Assembly: GCA_022072455.1 (NCBI GenBank)
Contig: JAJVHY010000014.1
Coordinates: 1 to 57,692 of the forward strand
Direction: 5' to 3'
DNA from: Verrucomicrobiia bacterium
Lineage (GTDB): Bacteria; Verrucomicrobiota; Verrucomicrobiia; Palsa-1439
Length of the DNA stretch: 57,692 bases
Shown here: piece after piece, positions 1 to 8,969 of the stretch
How the letters are laid out: every line of letters starts with the position of its first letter
How positions within the stretch are numbered: the stretch's first letter is position 1
Made by a program: the position numbers and the translations under genes
The notes under the pieces: generated by a model
The model's database searches: none
Seen by the model: the letters and a program-made list of their open reading frames with translations, nothing else
Told to the model about the DNA's origin: nothing

Positions 1-53
1 TTACGCGAACAACGAAAGGTACAAATGGCACTAGCTGCCTGACCGACGAAAAA

Positions 54-81
54 TTTGCCCCTCCCCTCGGGGAGGGGCAAA
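54..81 (-). terminator. Strong hairpin, probable intrinsic terminator
   Basis: A perfect 13-base inverted repeat (TTTGCCCCTCCCC at 54-66, its complement at 69-81) with a 2-base centre. On the minus strand the hairpin is followed by a run of T (complement of the A-rich 48-53), as in an intrinsic terminator. It would end transcription coming leftward, for example from the subtilase gene whose stop is about 380 bases away. It could equally be a dispersed repeat of the genome; only one copy was noticed in this window. Confidence 0.5.
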
Positions 82-462
82 CGGGAGAACTACCAACTCA
101 ATTACTGAACTTGACGGACACAACTCGTAGCAGAACAGTTTTGATGCATTTTGTTGCAGTCTGTTGCCGGATAGCAATTGACACAAGGGATTGAAACCCG
201 CAGATTTCTGAGGAAAACAACGGTTCGCCCAAAACCCTCGGGCAGGATTTCTAATCCGGCGGTCGGGAGTTCGAATCCCCTCGGGCGCGCCAACTTATCA
301 GTCGAAACATCAAGCGGTTGCGTCAACATAACCCCACTATCGTGACGCAAACTGTTTGCCGAAAGGAGAACTATTAACCGGGATGCTGACCTTTCACGCA
401 ACACGGCTCGATGGCGTGGACTTGTGGAGCGCGGTTCGAGCGATCAGGACTATTCCTGTGAG
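82..462. other. Non-coding stretch downstream of the subtilase
   Basis: No convincing gene is seen. Apart from the tRNA-Arg 3' fragment at about 245-292, nothing recognisable is present. An open frame across it on the minus strand contains the typical translation of a tRNA region and is taken as spurious. Confidence 0.6.
245..292 (+). other. 3' half of a tRNA-Arg(TCT), probable attachment-site scar
   Basis: The bases from the anticodon stem-loop (loop TTTCTAA, anticodon TCT) through variable region, T-loop (TTCGAAT), acceptor 3' strand and CCA (290-292) are present. The bases upstream do not supply a 5' acceptor strand (GCGCCCG expected) or a D-arm, so this is not a complete tRNA. The T-stem also has an A:C mismatch. 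3' halves of tRNAs beginning at the anticodon loop are what tyrosine-recombinase elements leave at their right end. The element would lie to the left, mostly outside the window. Inference from sequence form; no integrase is in view. Confidence 0.6.
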
Positions 463-3400
463 TTAGGGCACCAACCGAATCTGGTAGAATCGAGAAGGTT
501 GGTTCGTTCCTGCGCCGGTATCGAGATAGTTCGTCGTGATCTCGCCGCTGCCGGGGATGATGATCAGCGGGCCGATGTTGGTGAACGGGGTACCAATGAT
601 CGGGGCTGCTTGTACTTGGTTGGTCCGACTCCCGGCGGTCAGCCAGAACACCCGGAGATCCGGTCCTTCCGGAAAGACCGACAGCACATGGAAATACGAG
701 GCCGCATTGGTGGGGTTCATTCCGGTCAGGAGTTCCGACCCATTGGTCTGTCCGTCGCCATCCGGGTCACCACTCGGTCCGTCGTTACCGGTACCCACGG
801 CGGGGTTCAGGCCATGGGCCAACTCCCAAGCATTCGGCAGTCCATCGCCATCCAAGTCGCCATTGCCGCCATTGATACCGGTGGCGTCCAGTGGATTGAG
901 TCCGCGGTCCTGTTCCCAGCCATTGGGCAGGCCGTCGCCATCGGCATCTCGGTTGGGGTTGAGTTGATAGCTTCCGAATTCAACCGTTCCGCCGGCGATC
1001 AGGAGGTTGGCGCAACTATTGGTCGCCAGCAGCCGATCCGCCCGCAACAAACCGCCCGTGACGATCAGCGATCCGCCCCGCAGTTCAAGCGTCGCGTTGC
1101 CGGTCGCGTTGGTCACGTAAAGTTTTCCGCCGCTGACGATGGCGGCGGCACCGGAGTCGCACGCCAACCGGCCGATAACCAAGTTCGATACGATCATCAC
1201 GGCGTTGTCGGTGACCCAAACGGTGCCGGTCGCGCCGGCTGAGCTGGCGATGGTGAGGGTGTCGATGATGTTCGTCCCGCCCGCGAAGGTCGCCATTCCA
1301 ATTGCGCCCGCAGAGGATCCCAGAACCATGCCTGCGCTTCGCAAGGCGCCATTGGAAACATTTAATTCACCCAAGCCAAAATAGCCGACGTAGATGTAGT
1401 TCTTCGAGATGTCCACCTCGCCGCCGGTTACCCACACGGCACCTTTGCTTAAAGACGACTGGCCCGCATAGAGCGAGGACTTCAAGAGGTATGACCCGCC
1501 GGCAACTGTGAGCGTGCCGAGGGAGCCGGAGAAGCTGCCCACATAGACCTGACTCATTTGCACCGTGCCGTTGGAAATGGTCAACTGTCCCACGCCATTG
1601 TAGCCGATGAAACTAGTGCTGTTGGTGATTGTCGTGACACCCCCGGTTACCCAGACAACCCCGGTACTGCTGCCAAATCGCCCAGCGTACAAACTGGCTG
1701 TCAGCAGATTACTCCCGCCGGCGAAAGTCAGGGTGCCCCGTGAGCCGGGATTGAATCCCGCATACAATGAGTTGGCTCGCATGTTGCCGTTGGAGACCGT
1801 CAACTGGCCTATGCCATTGCTGCCGATGTAGGTGGCGGCATTGGTGACGACGAGTTGTCCGTCGGCGATCCAGACGTCGCCCGTAGCGCCCGACATGGCA
1901 CCCACTGTTAGAACGGAGGCGACCGTGATCGTTCCCCCGGCCATGCTCAACAGACCATGGGCACCAAACACCCGGCCGACGGTCACGTCGCGACTGGCCA
2001 GCGTGCCGCCACTGATGATGAGACTACCGCTCGTGGGGTTGCCAATCCGTACCGAACAGTTCGTGGCCAAGAGCAGTGCGTTGTTCTGCAGGGCGAGACT
2101 GCCGTTCACGGTCAGTCCCACCCCGGTCAGTCCCTCGACCCGCAGCACCGAGTCGGTCAGATACATGGCGCCACCGCTACTGAGCGTGCAGGCGTTAAGA
2201 ACTTGCAACGGAACCGACGGGCCGGCGTTGGACAACACGAGCGTGTTGTGTGTGCCTGCCGGTGCCGACAACATCAGGCACTTCACGATCATCGTATCCG
2301 GATGACTGGTGACTGTGTCGCTGTTGATCGTGACGGTATTGCCGTTGGTGTTGGCGATCTGCACGCGTGCATGGGTGCTGGTTGGCGCCACGCCAAGTGA
2401 CCAGTTGCCGACATCCTGCCACCGACCATCGGCCACATTCGTCCAACTGTTGTACTCGCCCAGTGAAGCGATCGCGTTCCCCAAATCCACGCGTGGTTTG
2501 ACCATGGTCACTTTGTGATCGGTGAGCAGCTCGCCGGATTCAGTCAGCAGGGCGCGCACGGTTGCCGGGCTGAGGTAGTCCCCCAGCAACGTCCGGGCGG
2601 CCTGCTGCAGGCAGGCGACGGCCCCCGCCGCATACGGGCAGGCTGCTGAGGTGCCACCAAAGAACGCATAGTAGTCATTGGTACTGCTCCCATTGGCCCC
2701 GACAATGTCGAGCGTGTAGCAGTGCTCCGCTGGGGCGAGGAGAGACAGATTCGTGGACACGTTGGCATAGACAGCGACACGGTCCGACGCCGTTGTATCC
2801 CTGGCCCATTGCCGCAATTGTGGGGGAGATCCACCACAAATGAGCGACTTGTTTGCACAAGAGGAGGAACTGACGCAGAAATCATAGGTTCCAATGCCCT
2901 GGTCGTACACCGCACCCACCGAGATAACGCTGGAGATGCCGGCGGGCCAACTTACCGAATCGCAGTACCCATCGTTGCCCGACGACGCCAACACCGTGAT
3001 GCCGGCGGCGACCGCGTTGCTGGCCGCGGTGGTCATGGCCGGAGAATAGGAGTCGCAACTGCCGGGGGTGTAGTACCGGCCGCTCCCAAAACTGGTGCTC
3101 ATCACCAGAATCGGGTTGCTGGGATCATCGTTCTTGTGGGTGACGCACCAATCCCACGCGGCCACCATGGAGTCGTTGGAGGCGGTCTTGGTGCTGCCGT
3201 ACGAAATTTTCAGGGCATAGAGCTTCGCCTCTGGCGCAACCCCGCCAATGTAATCCCCGATGGCGTCCAGATCACCGGCAGCGATGCCAGCGCAGGCAGT
3301 ACCATGGGCCTGGTCGTTGGGCTTAGGGTCGGCGTCCCAATCGCCGAAGTCGTAGCCACCGATCACCTTGCCGTTAGGAAAACCACCACCGCCCAACCGT

Positions 3401-3933
3401 GCGTGGGTGTAATCAATACCGGTATCGCAGATTGCAATGGCGATGTTTGTGCCACTGTACATTGAGCGGGTCGCGAAGGCATTCATCAAGGGAATCCCTT
3501 GGGCCAAATGCGCCTCCAGTTCCTGCACCGGTTCAACCGACTCTACAAGCGGATGGTTCAGTAGTTGTTGCAGACCACGCTCAGTTACGTCGCACGAGAA
3601 ACTCGCTTGATTGTCAAAACGCAGCCGCACCCGGTGTTCTTTGCCATCCACCGCCCCCAATACCTGGTCAGTTGTCGCCCGAATGGCGACCTGAAGCGAT
3701 TGCAGCGAAGCGCGCGCGTTCCAGTCCGTCGGTTGCTTGGCCCGGGCGGGAGTCACCAAATTGACGATGACCGCCACCCGGTCACCCGGTTTCGCAAAAC
3801 CGGCCAACACTTGCTCGGGCAGCAACAGCTTGGCGCGGCCAAGCGGTTCCTTGGCCCACAGGACGGTGGCCGGCAACAACGAGATAGCGATTGTCAGCGC
3901 AAGCGTGCAGTAAATGACACGATGAGAGTTCAT
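463..3933 (-). CDS. Secreted subtilisin-like (S8) protease with beta-solenoid and TSP3-like repeats
   Basis: A 1156-residue exported protein. Residues 1-28 are a signal peptide (hydrophobic LALTIAISLL, then AKEP). Residues about 50-145 resemble an I9-type propeptide. The S8 catalytic domain follows with Asp170 (CDTGID), His210 (AHGTACAG), oxyanion Asn320 (SSGND) and Ser429 (GGTSAACP), so it should be active. From about residue 490 there is a W..GNW..G.AP motif and then a long array of Gly/Ser/Thr-rich units of roughly 60 residues (VWVTGG...YVG...LTVSNG), as in beta-solenoid surface proteins. At about 1000-1075 come three Asp-rich DxDGDGLPNxWE repeats of the thrombospondin-3-like calcium-binding kind. 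The C-terminus (FYQIRLVP) has no PEP-CTERM anchor. It stands alone and its substrate is unknown. Confidence 0.9.
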   Translation of the reverse strand: MNSHRVIYCTLALTIAISLLPATVLWAKEPLGRAKLLLPEQVLAGFAKPGDRVAVIVNLVTPARAKQPTDWNARASLQSLQVAIRATTDQVLGAVDGKEHRVRLRFDNQASFSCDVTERGLQQLLNHPLVESVEPVQELEAHLAQGIPLMNAFATRSMYSGTNIAIAICDTGIDYTHARLGGGGFPNGKVIGGYDFGDWDADPKPNDQAHGTACAGIAAGDLDAIGDYIGGVAPEAKLYALKISYGSTKTASNDSMVAAWDWCVTHKNDDPSNPILVMSTSFGSGRYYTPGSCDSYSPAMTTAASNAVAAGITVLASSGNDGYCDSVSWPAGISSVISVGAVYDQGIGTYDFCVSSSSCANKSLICGGSPPQLRQWARDTTASDRVAVYANVSTNLSLLAPAEHCYTLDIVGANGSSTNDYYAFFGGTSAACPYAAGAVACLQQAARTLLGDYLSPATVRALLTESGELLTDHKVTMVKPRVDLGNAIASLGEYNSWTNVADGRWQDVGNWSLGVAPTSTHARVQIANTNGNTVTINSDTVTSHPDTMIVKCLMLSAPAGTHNTLVLSNAGPSVPLQVLNACTLSSGGAMYLTDSVLRVEGLTGVGLTVNGSLALQNNALLLATNCSVRIGNPTSGSLIISGGTLASRDVTVGRVFGAHGLLSMAGGTITVASVLTVGAMSGATGDVWIADGQLVVTNAATYIGSNGIGQLTVSNGNMRANSLYAGFNPGSRGTLTFAGGSNLLTASLYAGRFGSSTGVVWVTGGVTTITNSTSFIGYNGVGQLTISNGTVQMSQVYVGSFSGSLGTLTVAGGSYLLKSSLYAGQSSLSKGAVWVTGGEVDISKNYIYVGYFGLGELNVSNGALRSAGMVLGSSAGAIGMATFAGGTNIIDTLTIASSAGATGTVWVTDNAVMIVSNLVIGRLACDSGAAAIVSGGKLYVTNATGNATLELRGGSLIVTGGLLRADRLLATNSCANLLIAGGTVEFGSYQLNPNRDADGDGLPNGWEQDRGLNPLDATGINGGNGDLDGDGLPNAWELAHGLNPAVGTGNDGPSGDPDGDGQTNGSELLTGMNPTNAASYFHVLSVFPEGPDLRVFWLTAGSRTNQVQAAPIIGTPFTNIGPLIIIPGSGEITTNYLDTGAGTNQPSRFYQIRLVP

Positions 3934-4681
3934 AAACCGACATTTCCCACATGACCTAGGCCAGCGACCATCGCGAGGTGATGGATTATAGATTTTGCCA
4001 TCATTTTATCCTCGCTGATGTTGTGTATCCGATTGACGAACCACGCCTGAACGAACCGGCAAAAAAATGGGAGAATACGATCCGGAAGAAATGCGCGTGA
4101 GAACTTTCGTGAAGTCAGAAACGCAGAGTACGCCTGTTCGGTCGTTTTCCATGCCTACACCAATAACGACTACGTCGCTATCGCAACCAAGCAACGCACA
4201 AACAGGGTGACGGATTTCTACTCCCACTTCTTGCGCTAAGTCAATCTCGGTTTGGGAAAAGTAGCGGACAATAATTATCCTGATTTACGGTGAGCCAGCG
4301 CTCTAGTCTGGCTTAAGACTTACGATCCCGATGCGGGGGTGCCGGTGCTCATTGTGCGAGACACTGGCGGCCCGAGCGGGTAGTGGTGAGACGGCGCCGG
4401 TTCGTGAACGTTCTGATACAAGATCAGTCTGATGACACCCTAGATCACATCCATTAGGAGCACAGCCGACTCGAACAATGAAGTTGGGTGGCGAGAAAGG
4501 GAGGCCCAGAAGTTGATGTAAGAAAGGGGACTGAAATTGTGCTCTTTCTTTTATCTATGGCATCACAAGTGGCTTGACCAACTTCCAACGGTTACGGTAT
4601 ACGAAAGATCTCACCCCGCTTGGGGCCACGTTCAATGGCCTTCACTTCTGATTGCGTGGCGGTCACTTAGGAGACTTAAAG
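3934..4681. other. Intergenic stretch without a recognisable gene
   Basis: About 750 bases between the subtilase start and the lipoprotein gene. Short open frames on either strand (for example 4006-4227 minus) have no credible start context or recognisable product. A TATAAT on the minus strand (3985-3990) could be the -10 of the subtilase promoter, but no good -35 is seen at 17 bases. Nothing else stands out. Confidence 0.5.
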
Positions 4682-5320
4682 ATGAAACTGAACTCAGTGT
4701 TCACTTCGATTACCGCAATGTCCCTAACCTTAGTCATCAGTGGTTGTTCTACCCCCGGAATGGCGCTGAAATCACATACTGGGAGTCTGGCCAGCCCCAA
4801 GAAGCCAATTGGTTTGTTTACCCTGAGAACAGAAAACTCATTCAAACCTCACTATGTACCAGAGCCTTCTAAGATCCATATCCTCTGCAATCAGTCACAA
4901 AAGAGCGCCGTCGTTGCATGTGATAGACCATATAAAATGGTGGTCGGAGAATACTATGAGTACCTCATCAGCGTGGAGTTAGAGCGCGGCGACTATGTTG
5001 TGGGGAATGTTCAGGGCATTGCCGCCGCACCACGAGGGTTGGGGATTGGGCGGTTTGGTTTCCCAATCAATACACAGTTTACCTTGCCGAATGGCATCAC
5101 CTACTTAGGTCATATTACAATGACTAATCGTGAACGAAAGGAAGGCGAGCCGAGATCTGGCCCTGTCTGGCCGCTGATCGACCAATCAGCCAGTGGCTTC
5201 CATGGCGGGACGTTCGATGTAAGCATCATCGATAGGGCAGATGTGGATATCCCGGAATTTATCAAAGCTTATCCGGCGCTAAAAGACGTCAGTATTACCA
5301 AATCAATTATGAAGAGGTGA
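4682..5320 (+). CDS. Putative lipoprotein, hypothetical
   Basis: A 212-residue protein if it starts at the ATG at 4682, which has a good ribosome-binding site (AGGAG about 8 bases upstream). The longer frame from 4652 lacks one. The N-terminus reads MKLNSVF followed by SLTLVISGC, a type II signal peptide with a lipobox-like cysteine at about residue 22, so the mature protein is probably lipid-anchored. The rest has no motif I recognise; it includes a Gly-rich middle (RGLGIGRFGFP). Its stop overlaps a possible GTG of the next gene, suggesting co-transcription with the zinc-ribbon membrane protein. Function unknown. Confidence 0.75.
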   Translation: MKLNSVFTSITAMSLTLVISGCSTPGMALKSHTGSLASPKKPIGLFTLRTENSFKPHYVPEPSKIHILCNQSQKSAVVACDRPYKMVVGEYYEYLISVELERGDYVVGNVQGIAAAPRGLGIGRFGFPINTQFTLPNGITYLGHITMTNRERKEGEPRSGPVWPLIDQSASGFHGGTFDVSIIDRADVDIPEFIKAYPALKDVSITKSIMKR

Positions 5321-5343
5321 AGCTGACTGAGTCACCAAGAGAA

Positions 5344-5946
5344 ATGGCAATGATTGTCAGATGTCCATGTTCAAAATGTGGTGCTTCCATGGTCGTTCAC
5401 GACTACAACGTCGGCCAGCAGGTTAAATGTCCGACATGTCACCTGGAGCAGGTTGCTGTGTGTCCCGCTGAACAGTATGCTTGCCCTCCTACCGGCTGTG
5501 AACAAGGCTGGCGTAACCAATTGTCTAGCGATCTAGCCTGCCCGAAATGTGGAAAAACAGTCAAAAGAACAACCGGCCACATCACAGACCAGCGATGGCT
5601 CCCTTCGGTCGGAGGAGCTGTCGGTGCTGTCATTGGTTTCGCTGGCAGTTCCATGTCAAAAACAAATAATCCTTTGGATGCAACTGCCGGTAGTGCAATT
5701 ATTGGGGCAAAAGCGGGTTTCGCGGGAGCAATCATAGGCATTGTATTCGGCTTTGTTATTGCCGCTGTATTCTGCCCTGCTTACAACTGCATAAGTTGTG
5801 GGAAGTTGGCATTGCGTGAGTTCCCTGATGCAATCCGCAAGCGGGAGCTTTTGTTACGCTACGCGGCGCCTGCACTGCTCATCGTCATTATCCTCGCCTT
5901 GATCGCAGTGAAGACTTACATGGAGTTCGGAGCCTTTTGGCGCTGA
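5344..5946 (+). CDS. Zinc-ribbon protein with glycine-zipper and membrane segments
   Basis: About 200 residues. The N-terminus carries two CxxC-type knuckles (CPCSKCG, KCPTCH) and a third pair (CPKCG) near residue 70, typical of a zinc ribbon. The middle is a glycine-zipper-like hydrophobic segment (GGAVGAVIGFAG ... AGAIIGIVFGFVIAAVF), followed by another Cys pair (CISCG) and a final transmembrane helix (PALLIVIILALIAV). The start is uncertain: GTG 5317 overlaps the previous stop, but ATG 5344 or 5350 sits directly before the zinc ribbon and is preceded by a weak AAGAGA. Probably an inner-membrane protein; function unknown. It follows the lipoprotein gene with almost no gap. Confidence 0.7.
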   Translation: MAMIVRCPCSKCGASMVVHDYNVGQQVKCPTCHLEQVAVCPAEQYACPPTGCEQGWRNQLSSDLACPKCGKTVKRTTGHITDQRWLPSVGGAVGAVIGFAGSSMSKTNNPLDATAGSAIIGAKAGFAGAIIGIVFGFVIAAVFCPAYNCISCGKLALREFPDAIRKRELLLRYAAPALLIVIILALIAVKTYMEFGAFWR

Positions 5947-6141
5947 ATTAAGCGCATCCGGGGCTCACCCAGGAAAAGTCCATGGGTGCAGCCGTGAGGT
6001 CATTGGTCAGGATGGGGAGGTCGAGAAGTTGAAGTTGTAAACCATAAGGGATTCACGTCCCTTTTGTTTAGCTTTTCCTGTAGCACACAGCGGGGTATGA
6101 TCAGCCCTGCGAAAGTTGAACTCTCTAGTGGAGATACTGCT

Positions 6142-6852
6142 ATGCGGCTGTTGAATTCGCAGAAACTCACCAATACAACGCTCGTCGCATTTGTGCTGCT
6201 TTGCCTGTTCTGTATGCCCGCATTGTCACAGCAGGCTTCTTCTGCTTCCACCACAACCAATGACAGCGATCTTACAACACTGAAGGGAAACCGTGCGCTT
6301 TGGCCGCGTGAGGTAAGCCTGACGCGGGCGGTTGAGTTTCCAGTCATCAGTGGCGGAAAAGAGATTGGTACACTCGAACTTCCCGTTGGGACGCTGGTGA
6401 AGCTGGTCGACATTACTGGCGCGCAAGTCAAAGTGATCCATATGGCAACAACCAATGTGATCGCTAGTGAATCAACGGACCTGCTTGCACGGGTTGAGGC
6501 ACTCAGGGCTGCACGTCGAAAAGCGGCCGTGACACCCAGTCCCGCCAAGGTTGATTCGTCACTTGTTGCCGTGACGATTGTCAACAACGGAGGCATGGAC
6601 CTTAGCCTCAGCATTTTTGACAACCCGAGCGCAGTCAAACTCCGATTGAAGCCCGGCGAGACACGGGTGATCAAACTGACCAAGGGCAAGTACAGCATTG
6701 ATGCCGTCACGCCCGATCCAAAGGACTTTACCCGCATGAAGGAAGGAACGGGTGGGTTTATGAGGGGCGGCACGATTGAGCGCCCCGAAACCTGGCCATT
6801 CCAAATGAACAGAAATGATGAATGGACGATGTTCACGCGTTCATCCGAGTAA
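6142..6852 (+). CDS. Exported hypothetical protein
   Basis: A 236-residue protein starting at the ATG at 6142, which follows GGAG by 9 bases and places a signal peptide (LVAFVLLCLFCMPALSQQ) at the N-terminus. The frame could extend 26 codons upstream but that would bury the signal peptide. The mature part begins with a Ser/Thr-rich stretch, then a region with VKLVDITGAQVKVIH that resembles a small SH3-like beta domain, an Ala/Arg-rich linker near residue 140, and a C-terminal beta-rich part. No family is recognised. The next gene starts 9 bases after its stop. Confidence 0.7.
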   Translation: MRLLNSQKLTNTTLVAFVLLCLFCMPALSQQASSASTTTNDSDLTTLKGNRALWPREVSLTRAVEFPVISGGKEIGTLELPVGTLVKLVDITGAQVKVIHMATTNVIASESTDLLARVEALRAARRKAAVTPSPAKVDSSLVAVTIVNNGGMDLSLSIFDNPSAVKLRLKPGETRVIKLTKGKYSIDAVTPDPKDFTRMKEGTGGFMRGGTIERPETWPFQMNRNDEWTMFTRSSE

Positions 6853-6861
6853 CGTGGTCTT

Positions 6862-7518
6862 GTGATCTTCGACCTCGCCACCCACCGCTGGCACAAGGCG
6901 ATCATCAAAGACGCCGAGGTTAAGCTTGGGAGACCGCTGAAAGACTACGAGAAGACCTTCATCACTTCACGCGGTGGCTTTATTGCCCTGGAGATGATCC
7001 ACGATACGGTCAAGGCAGCAGCCAGCAAAGAAGAGCTGGAGAAGTACTTGGCTTCGGAGCAGCCAAAACCAACCACAGCAAATCCCGATCCCTACAATCT
7101 TGATCGCTTCATCCTGGCACAGGAGCAGGTCTATGATACGGCATTGGAAGAGTTACAAAGCGGCCAGAAGGAGACGCACTGGATGTGGTTTATATTCCCA
7201 CAGATTGCGGGCTTGGGAGTCAGCAGCACCTCGACGCATTACGCCATCAAGAGCCTCGACGAAGCTCGCGCATACCTGCAGCATCCTGTCCTTGGCACAC
7301 GGCTGCGGGTCTGCGCCAATACCGTGCTGAAGATTAACGGCCGAACCGCATCCGACATCTTTGGCTACCCCGACGATCTCAAGCTCAAGTCTTCGATGAC
7401 ATTGTTTGAAGCTGCTGCAGTTTCAGATTCGGCATTTGCTCAAGTGCTGGCGAAGTATTTCAATGGGGAGCGGGATGAGAAGACGCTACAAATACTGCGG
7501 ACTCAGGGATTAGCCTGA
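6862..7518 (+). CDS. DUF1810 family protein
   Basis: A 218-residue protein with GTG start. Residues about 75-215 match the DUF1810 family by eye: DPYNLDRFILAQEQVYDTAL, HWMWFIFPQIAGLG, YAIKSLDEARAYL, HPVLGTRLR and DDLKLKSSMTLFEAA are its conserved blocks. The family's role is not established. The 74-residue N-terminal extension (helical, Lys/Glu-rich, ITSRGGFIALEMI) is not part of the usual DUF1810 domain and may be a fused small domain; a shorter start was not apparent. The 3' end overlaps the convergent Smr gene by 16 bases. Confidence 0.85.
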   Translation: MIFDLATHRWHKAIIKDAEVKLGRPLKDYEKTFITSRGGFIALEMIHDTVKAAASKEELEKYLASEQPKPTTANPDPYNLDRFILAQEQVYDTALEELQSGQKETHWMWFIFPQIAGLGVSSTSTHYAIKSLDEARAYLQHPVLGTRLRVCANTVLKINGRTASDIFGYPDDLKLKSSMTLFEAAAVSDSAFAQVLAKYFNGERDEKTLQILRTQGLA

Positions 7519-7967
7519 TACGCCACTTTGATCCCCTTGCGCACTTCCTTCAGCTTACCCTGATTCACCAATGCTCGCACCAGTTCCCGTATCTTGACAC
7601 CGTCTGGCTGGATGAACTCCCCCAAGATCTTCTCTTCGGTTCTTGGAATCGAGCAATAGCCAAGAATATCCAGCGCCAGTCGTTCTTGTCGGTCGGGCAG
7701 TCTGATCTTGGGATACACCCACGTCCAGCCAGGGTTGCCGAAGTTGTCTCCCGCCTCGTAGCGCAGCTTGTCTTTGTGTTGCTCCAGAAATGATCGGAGC
7801 TTGCTGCGAATCACACCACCCTGGCCTGATGAACCGTAGCCGTGAACAATAGTCCATGCGCCGCCTTGGGACTTCTTCACCCGCTCGTTGTAGTGCTGAA
7901 CAAAGTGCTCAATCGCTTCCTCAACAGTCAAGCCGTGCAGATCGAGAGTATCAGCGGTTTTGCCCAT
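7503..7967 (-). CDS. Smr-domain protein
   Basis: A 154-residue protein. The N-terminal half (residues about 6-85) is a small MutS-related (Smr) domain, shown by LDLHGLTVEEA and the VHGYGSSGQGGVIRSKL segment, which corresponds to the family's HGxG nucleic-acid-binding or nuclease motif. Smr domains bind or cut branched DNA or RNA. The C-terminal part (residues about 90-150) is a winged-helix-like tail (EKILGEFIQPDGVKIRELVRALVNQGKLKEVRKGIK), unusual for a stand-alone Smr protein. It lies upstream of no obvious partner and is convergent with DUF1810. Confidence 0.8.
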   Translation of the reverse strand: MGKTADTLDLHGLTVEEAIEHFVQHYNERVKKSQGGAWTIVHGYGSSGQGGVIRSKLRSFLEQHKDKLRYEAGDNFGNPGWTWVYPKIRLPDRQERLALDILGYCSIPRTEEKILGEFIQPDGVKIRELVRALVNQGKLKEVRKGIKVAYQANP

Positions 7968-7990
7968 TGAGAATCTGAGTTGCCGTGGAG

Positions 7991-8191
7991 TTACTTCTGG
8001 TACGCCAGCAACACCACCCCCAGTTCCTGTTCCAACGCCTTCAACTTCTGGACCTGGGCCTCGGTCAGATTGGCGGCTGGGTAATACGGTTCAAGCGCCA
8101 CGATGGAATGACCGAACTCCTCTTCCATCACTTTGATCTTGTCGAGGGTTTCTGGGTCGAGCTTGGCAATGCGAACGCGGGGTGTGGGCAT
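7991..8191 (-). CDS. Small hypothetical protein
   Basis: A 66-residue, mostly helical acidic protein (LDPETLDKIKVMEEEFGHSIVAL, then TEAQVQKLKALEQELGVVLLAYQK). The ATG at 8191 has a clear AGGAG 8 bases upstream, which supports it being real despite its length. It lies between the Smr and CDGSH genes on the same strand. The family is not recognised. Confidence 0.65.
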   Translation of the reverse strand: MPTPRVRIAKLDPETLDKIKVMEEEFGHSIVALEPYYPAANLTEAQVQKLKALEQELGVVLLAYQK

Positions 8192-8233
8192 GGTTTGTCT
8201 CCTGCTGATTAACTTCCGACTCGACCTCAGAAC

Positions 8234-8470
8234 TTACAAGGACTTGTGTTTGCCGTCGCAGAACGGAGCCCCTGCGGTATGTTTGCACTGGCACAACGCA
8301 ACCTTCTTGGGTTGATCGAGCTTGAACTCCAGCGGCGCGAATCCAGTGCCCTTGTGTGATCCATCGCAAAAGGGTTGTTTCTGCGACTTGCCACATTGAC
8401 ACCACCAATACGTTCCTGCCGCTAAATCCAATACTGCTGGTTTCTTCTGGGCAATAACTGGCGCGCTCAT
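8234..8470 (-). CDS. CDGSH iron-sulfur domain protein
   Basis: A 78-residue protein from the ATG at 8470, which has AGGAGAAATT just upstream; the frame runs further but without a better site. It holds two CDGSH-type 2Fe-2S motifs: WCQCGKSQKQPFCDGSH and LCQCKHTAGAPFCDGKH, each giving three Cys and one His as ligands. This tandem form is common in bacteria. The N-terminal PVIAQKKPAVLDLAAGTYWWC also fits the family. The proteins are thought to act in redox or Fe-S handling in the cytoplasm. Confidence 0.93.
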   Translation of the reverse strand: MSAPVIAQKKPAVLDLAAGTYWWCQCGKSQKQPFCDGSHKGTGFAPLEFKLDQPKKVALCQCKHTAGAPFCDGKHKSL

Positions 8471-8543
8471 AATTTCTCCTGTTGGTTCACTGAGTATAAT
8501 GCGGCGTTGGCTATTCTCACAAGGCAATTAGCCAAGGCGCGAT

Positions 8544-8969
8544 TCACTTCGAGGTCGTGGCTGAACCGACTGTGCTGCCACTCTTGTCGTAATACGTTGT
8601 CCGACATCCACTGGTAGATGCCCGACCAGCACTGCTGCCAGTCTTGTCGTAGTAGTACGTGGTGTTCCCTGAAGTGGTGGAACTGCCCTTGGTCGAACCG
8701 CTCTTGTCATAACAGGTCGTCCGATTGCCTGACTCCACTGATCGACCTGCGGAGCTCCCCGTTTTATCGTAATAGTACGTGGTATTACCGCTGACGGTTG
8801 CCGATCCCGTCGTGCTGCCAGTCTTGTCGTAGTAGGTGGTACGGTTGCCTGAGGTCACAGCCCGCCCCGCCGAACTACCTGTCTTGTCGTAGAAGTAGGT
8901 GGTAGTGGATTCAGCCCAGCAGACGGCAACTGTGAGCCAGAGCCCCAAACAGGCAATGAGGAGTTTCAT
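8544..8969 (-). CDS. Exported YDKTG tandem-repeat protein
   Basis: A 141-residue protein from the ATG at 8969, giving a signal peptide (MKLLIACLGLWLTVAVCWAES). The whole mature protein is six 20-residue repeats. They alternate between two types: YYYDKTGSSAGR-x4-SGNR and TTYYDKxGSTxGS-x4-SGNT, so the true period is 40 residues (120 bases) and it is present three times. One repeat carries a cysteine in TTCYDK and another in SGCR. Similar Tyr-Asp/Gly repeats occur in small exported proteins of many bacteria, with unknown function. Stable alternation suggests recent expansion of a 120-base unit. Confidence 0.75.
   Translation of the reverse strand: MKLLIACLGLWLTVAVCWAESTTTYFYDKTGSSAGRAVTSGNRTTYYDKTGSTTGSATVSGNTTYYYDKTGSSAGRSVESGNRTTCYDKSGSTKGSSTTSGNTTYYYDKTGSSAGRASTSGCRTTYYDKSGSTVGSATTSK
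8547..8912 (-). repeat. Three 120-base direct repeats inside the YDKTG gene
   Basis: The coding sequence repeats with a 120-base period (each period made of two 60-base sub-repeats). Phrases such as GTCTTGTCGTAGTA recur at regular spacing on the plus strand. The copies differ at scattered positions, so the array is not brand new. Confidence 0.7.

Noticed and set aside
241-292. Complete tRNA-Arg gene
   Set aside because: No matching 5' acceptor strand or D-arm upstream, and the T-stem has a mismatch; only the 3' half is present.
102-404. Minus-strand 100-codon open frame over the tRNA-Arg fragment
   Set aside because: It crosses the tRNA-like sequence and its translation is the sort seen across tRNA genes; no ribosome-binding site or protein-like pattern.
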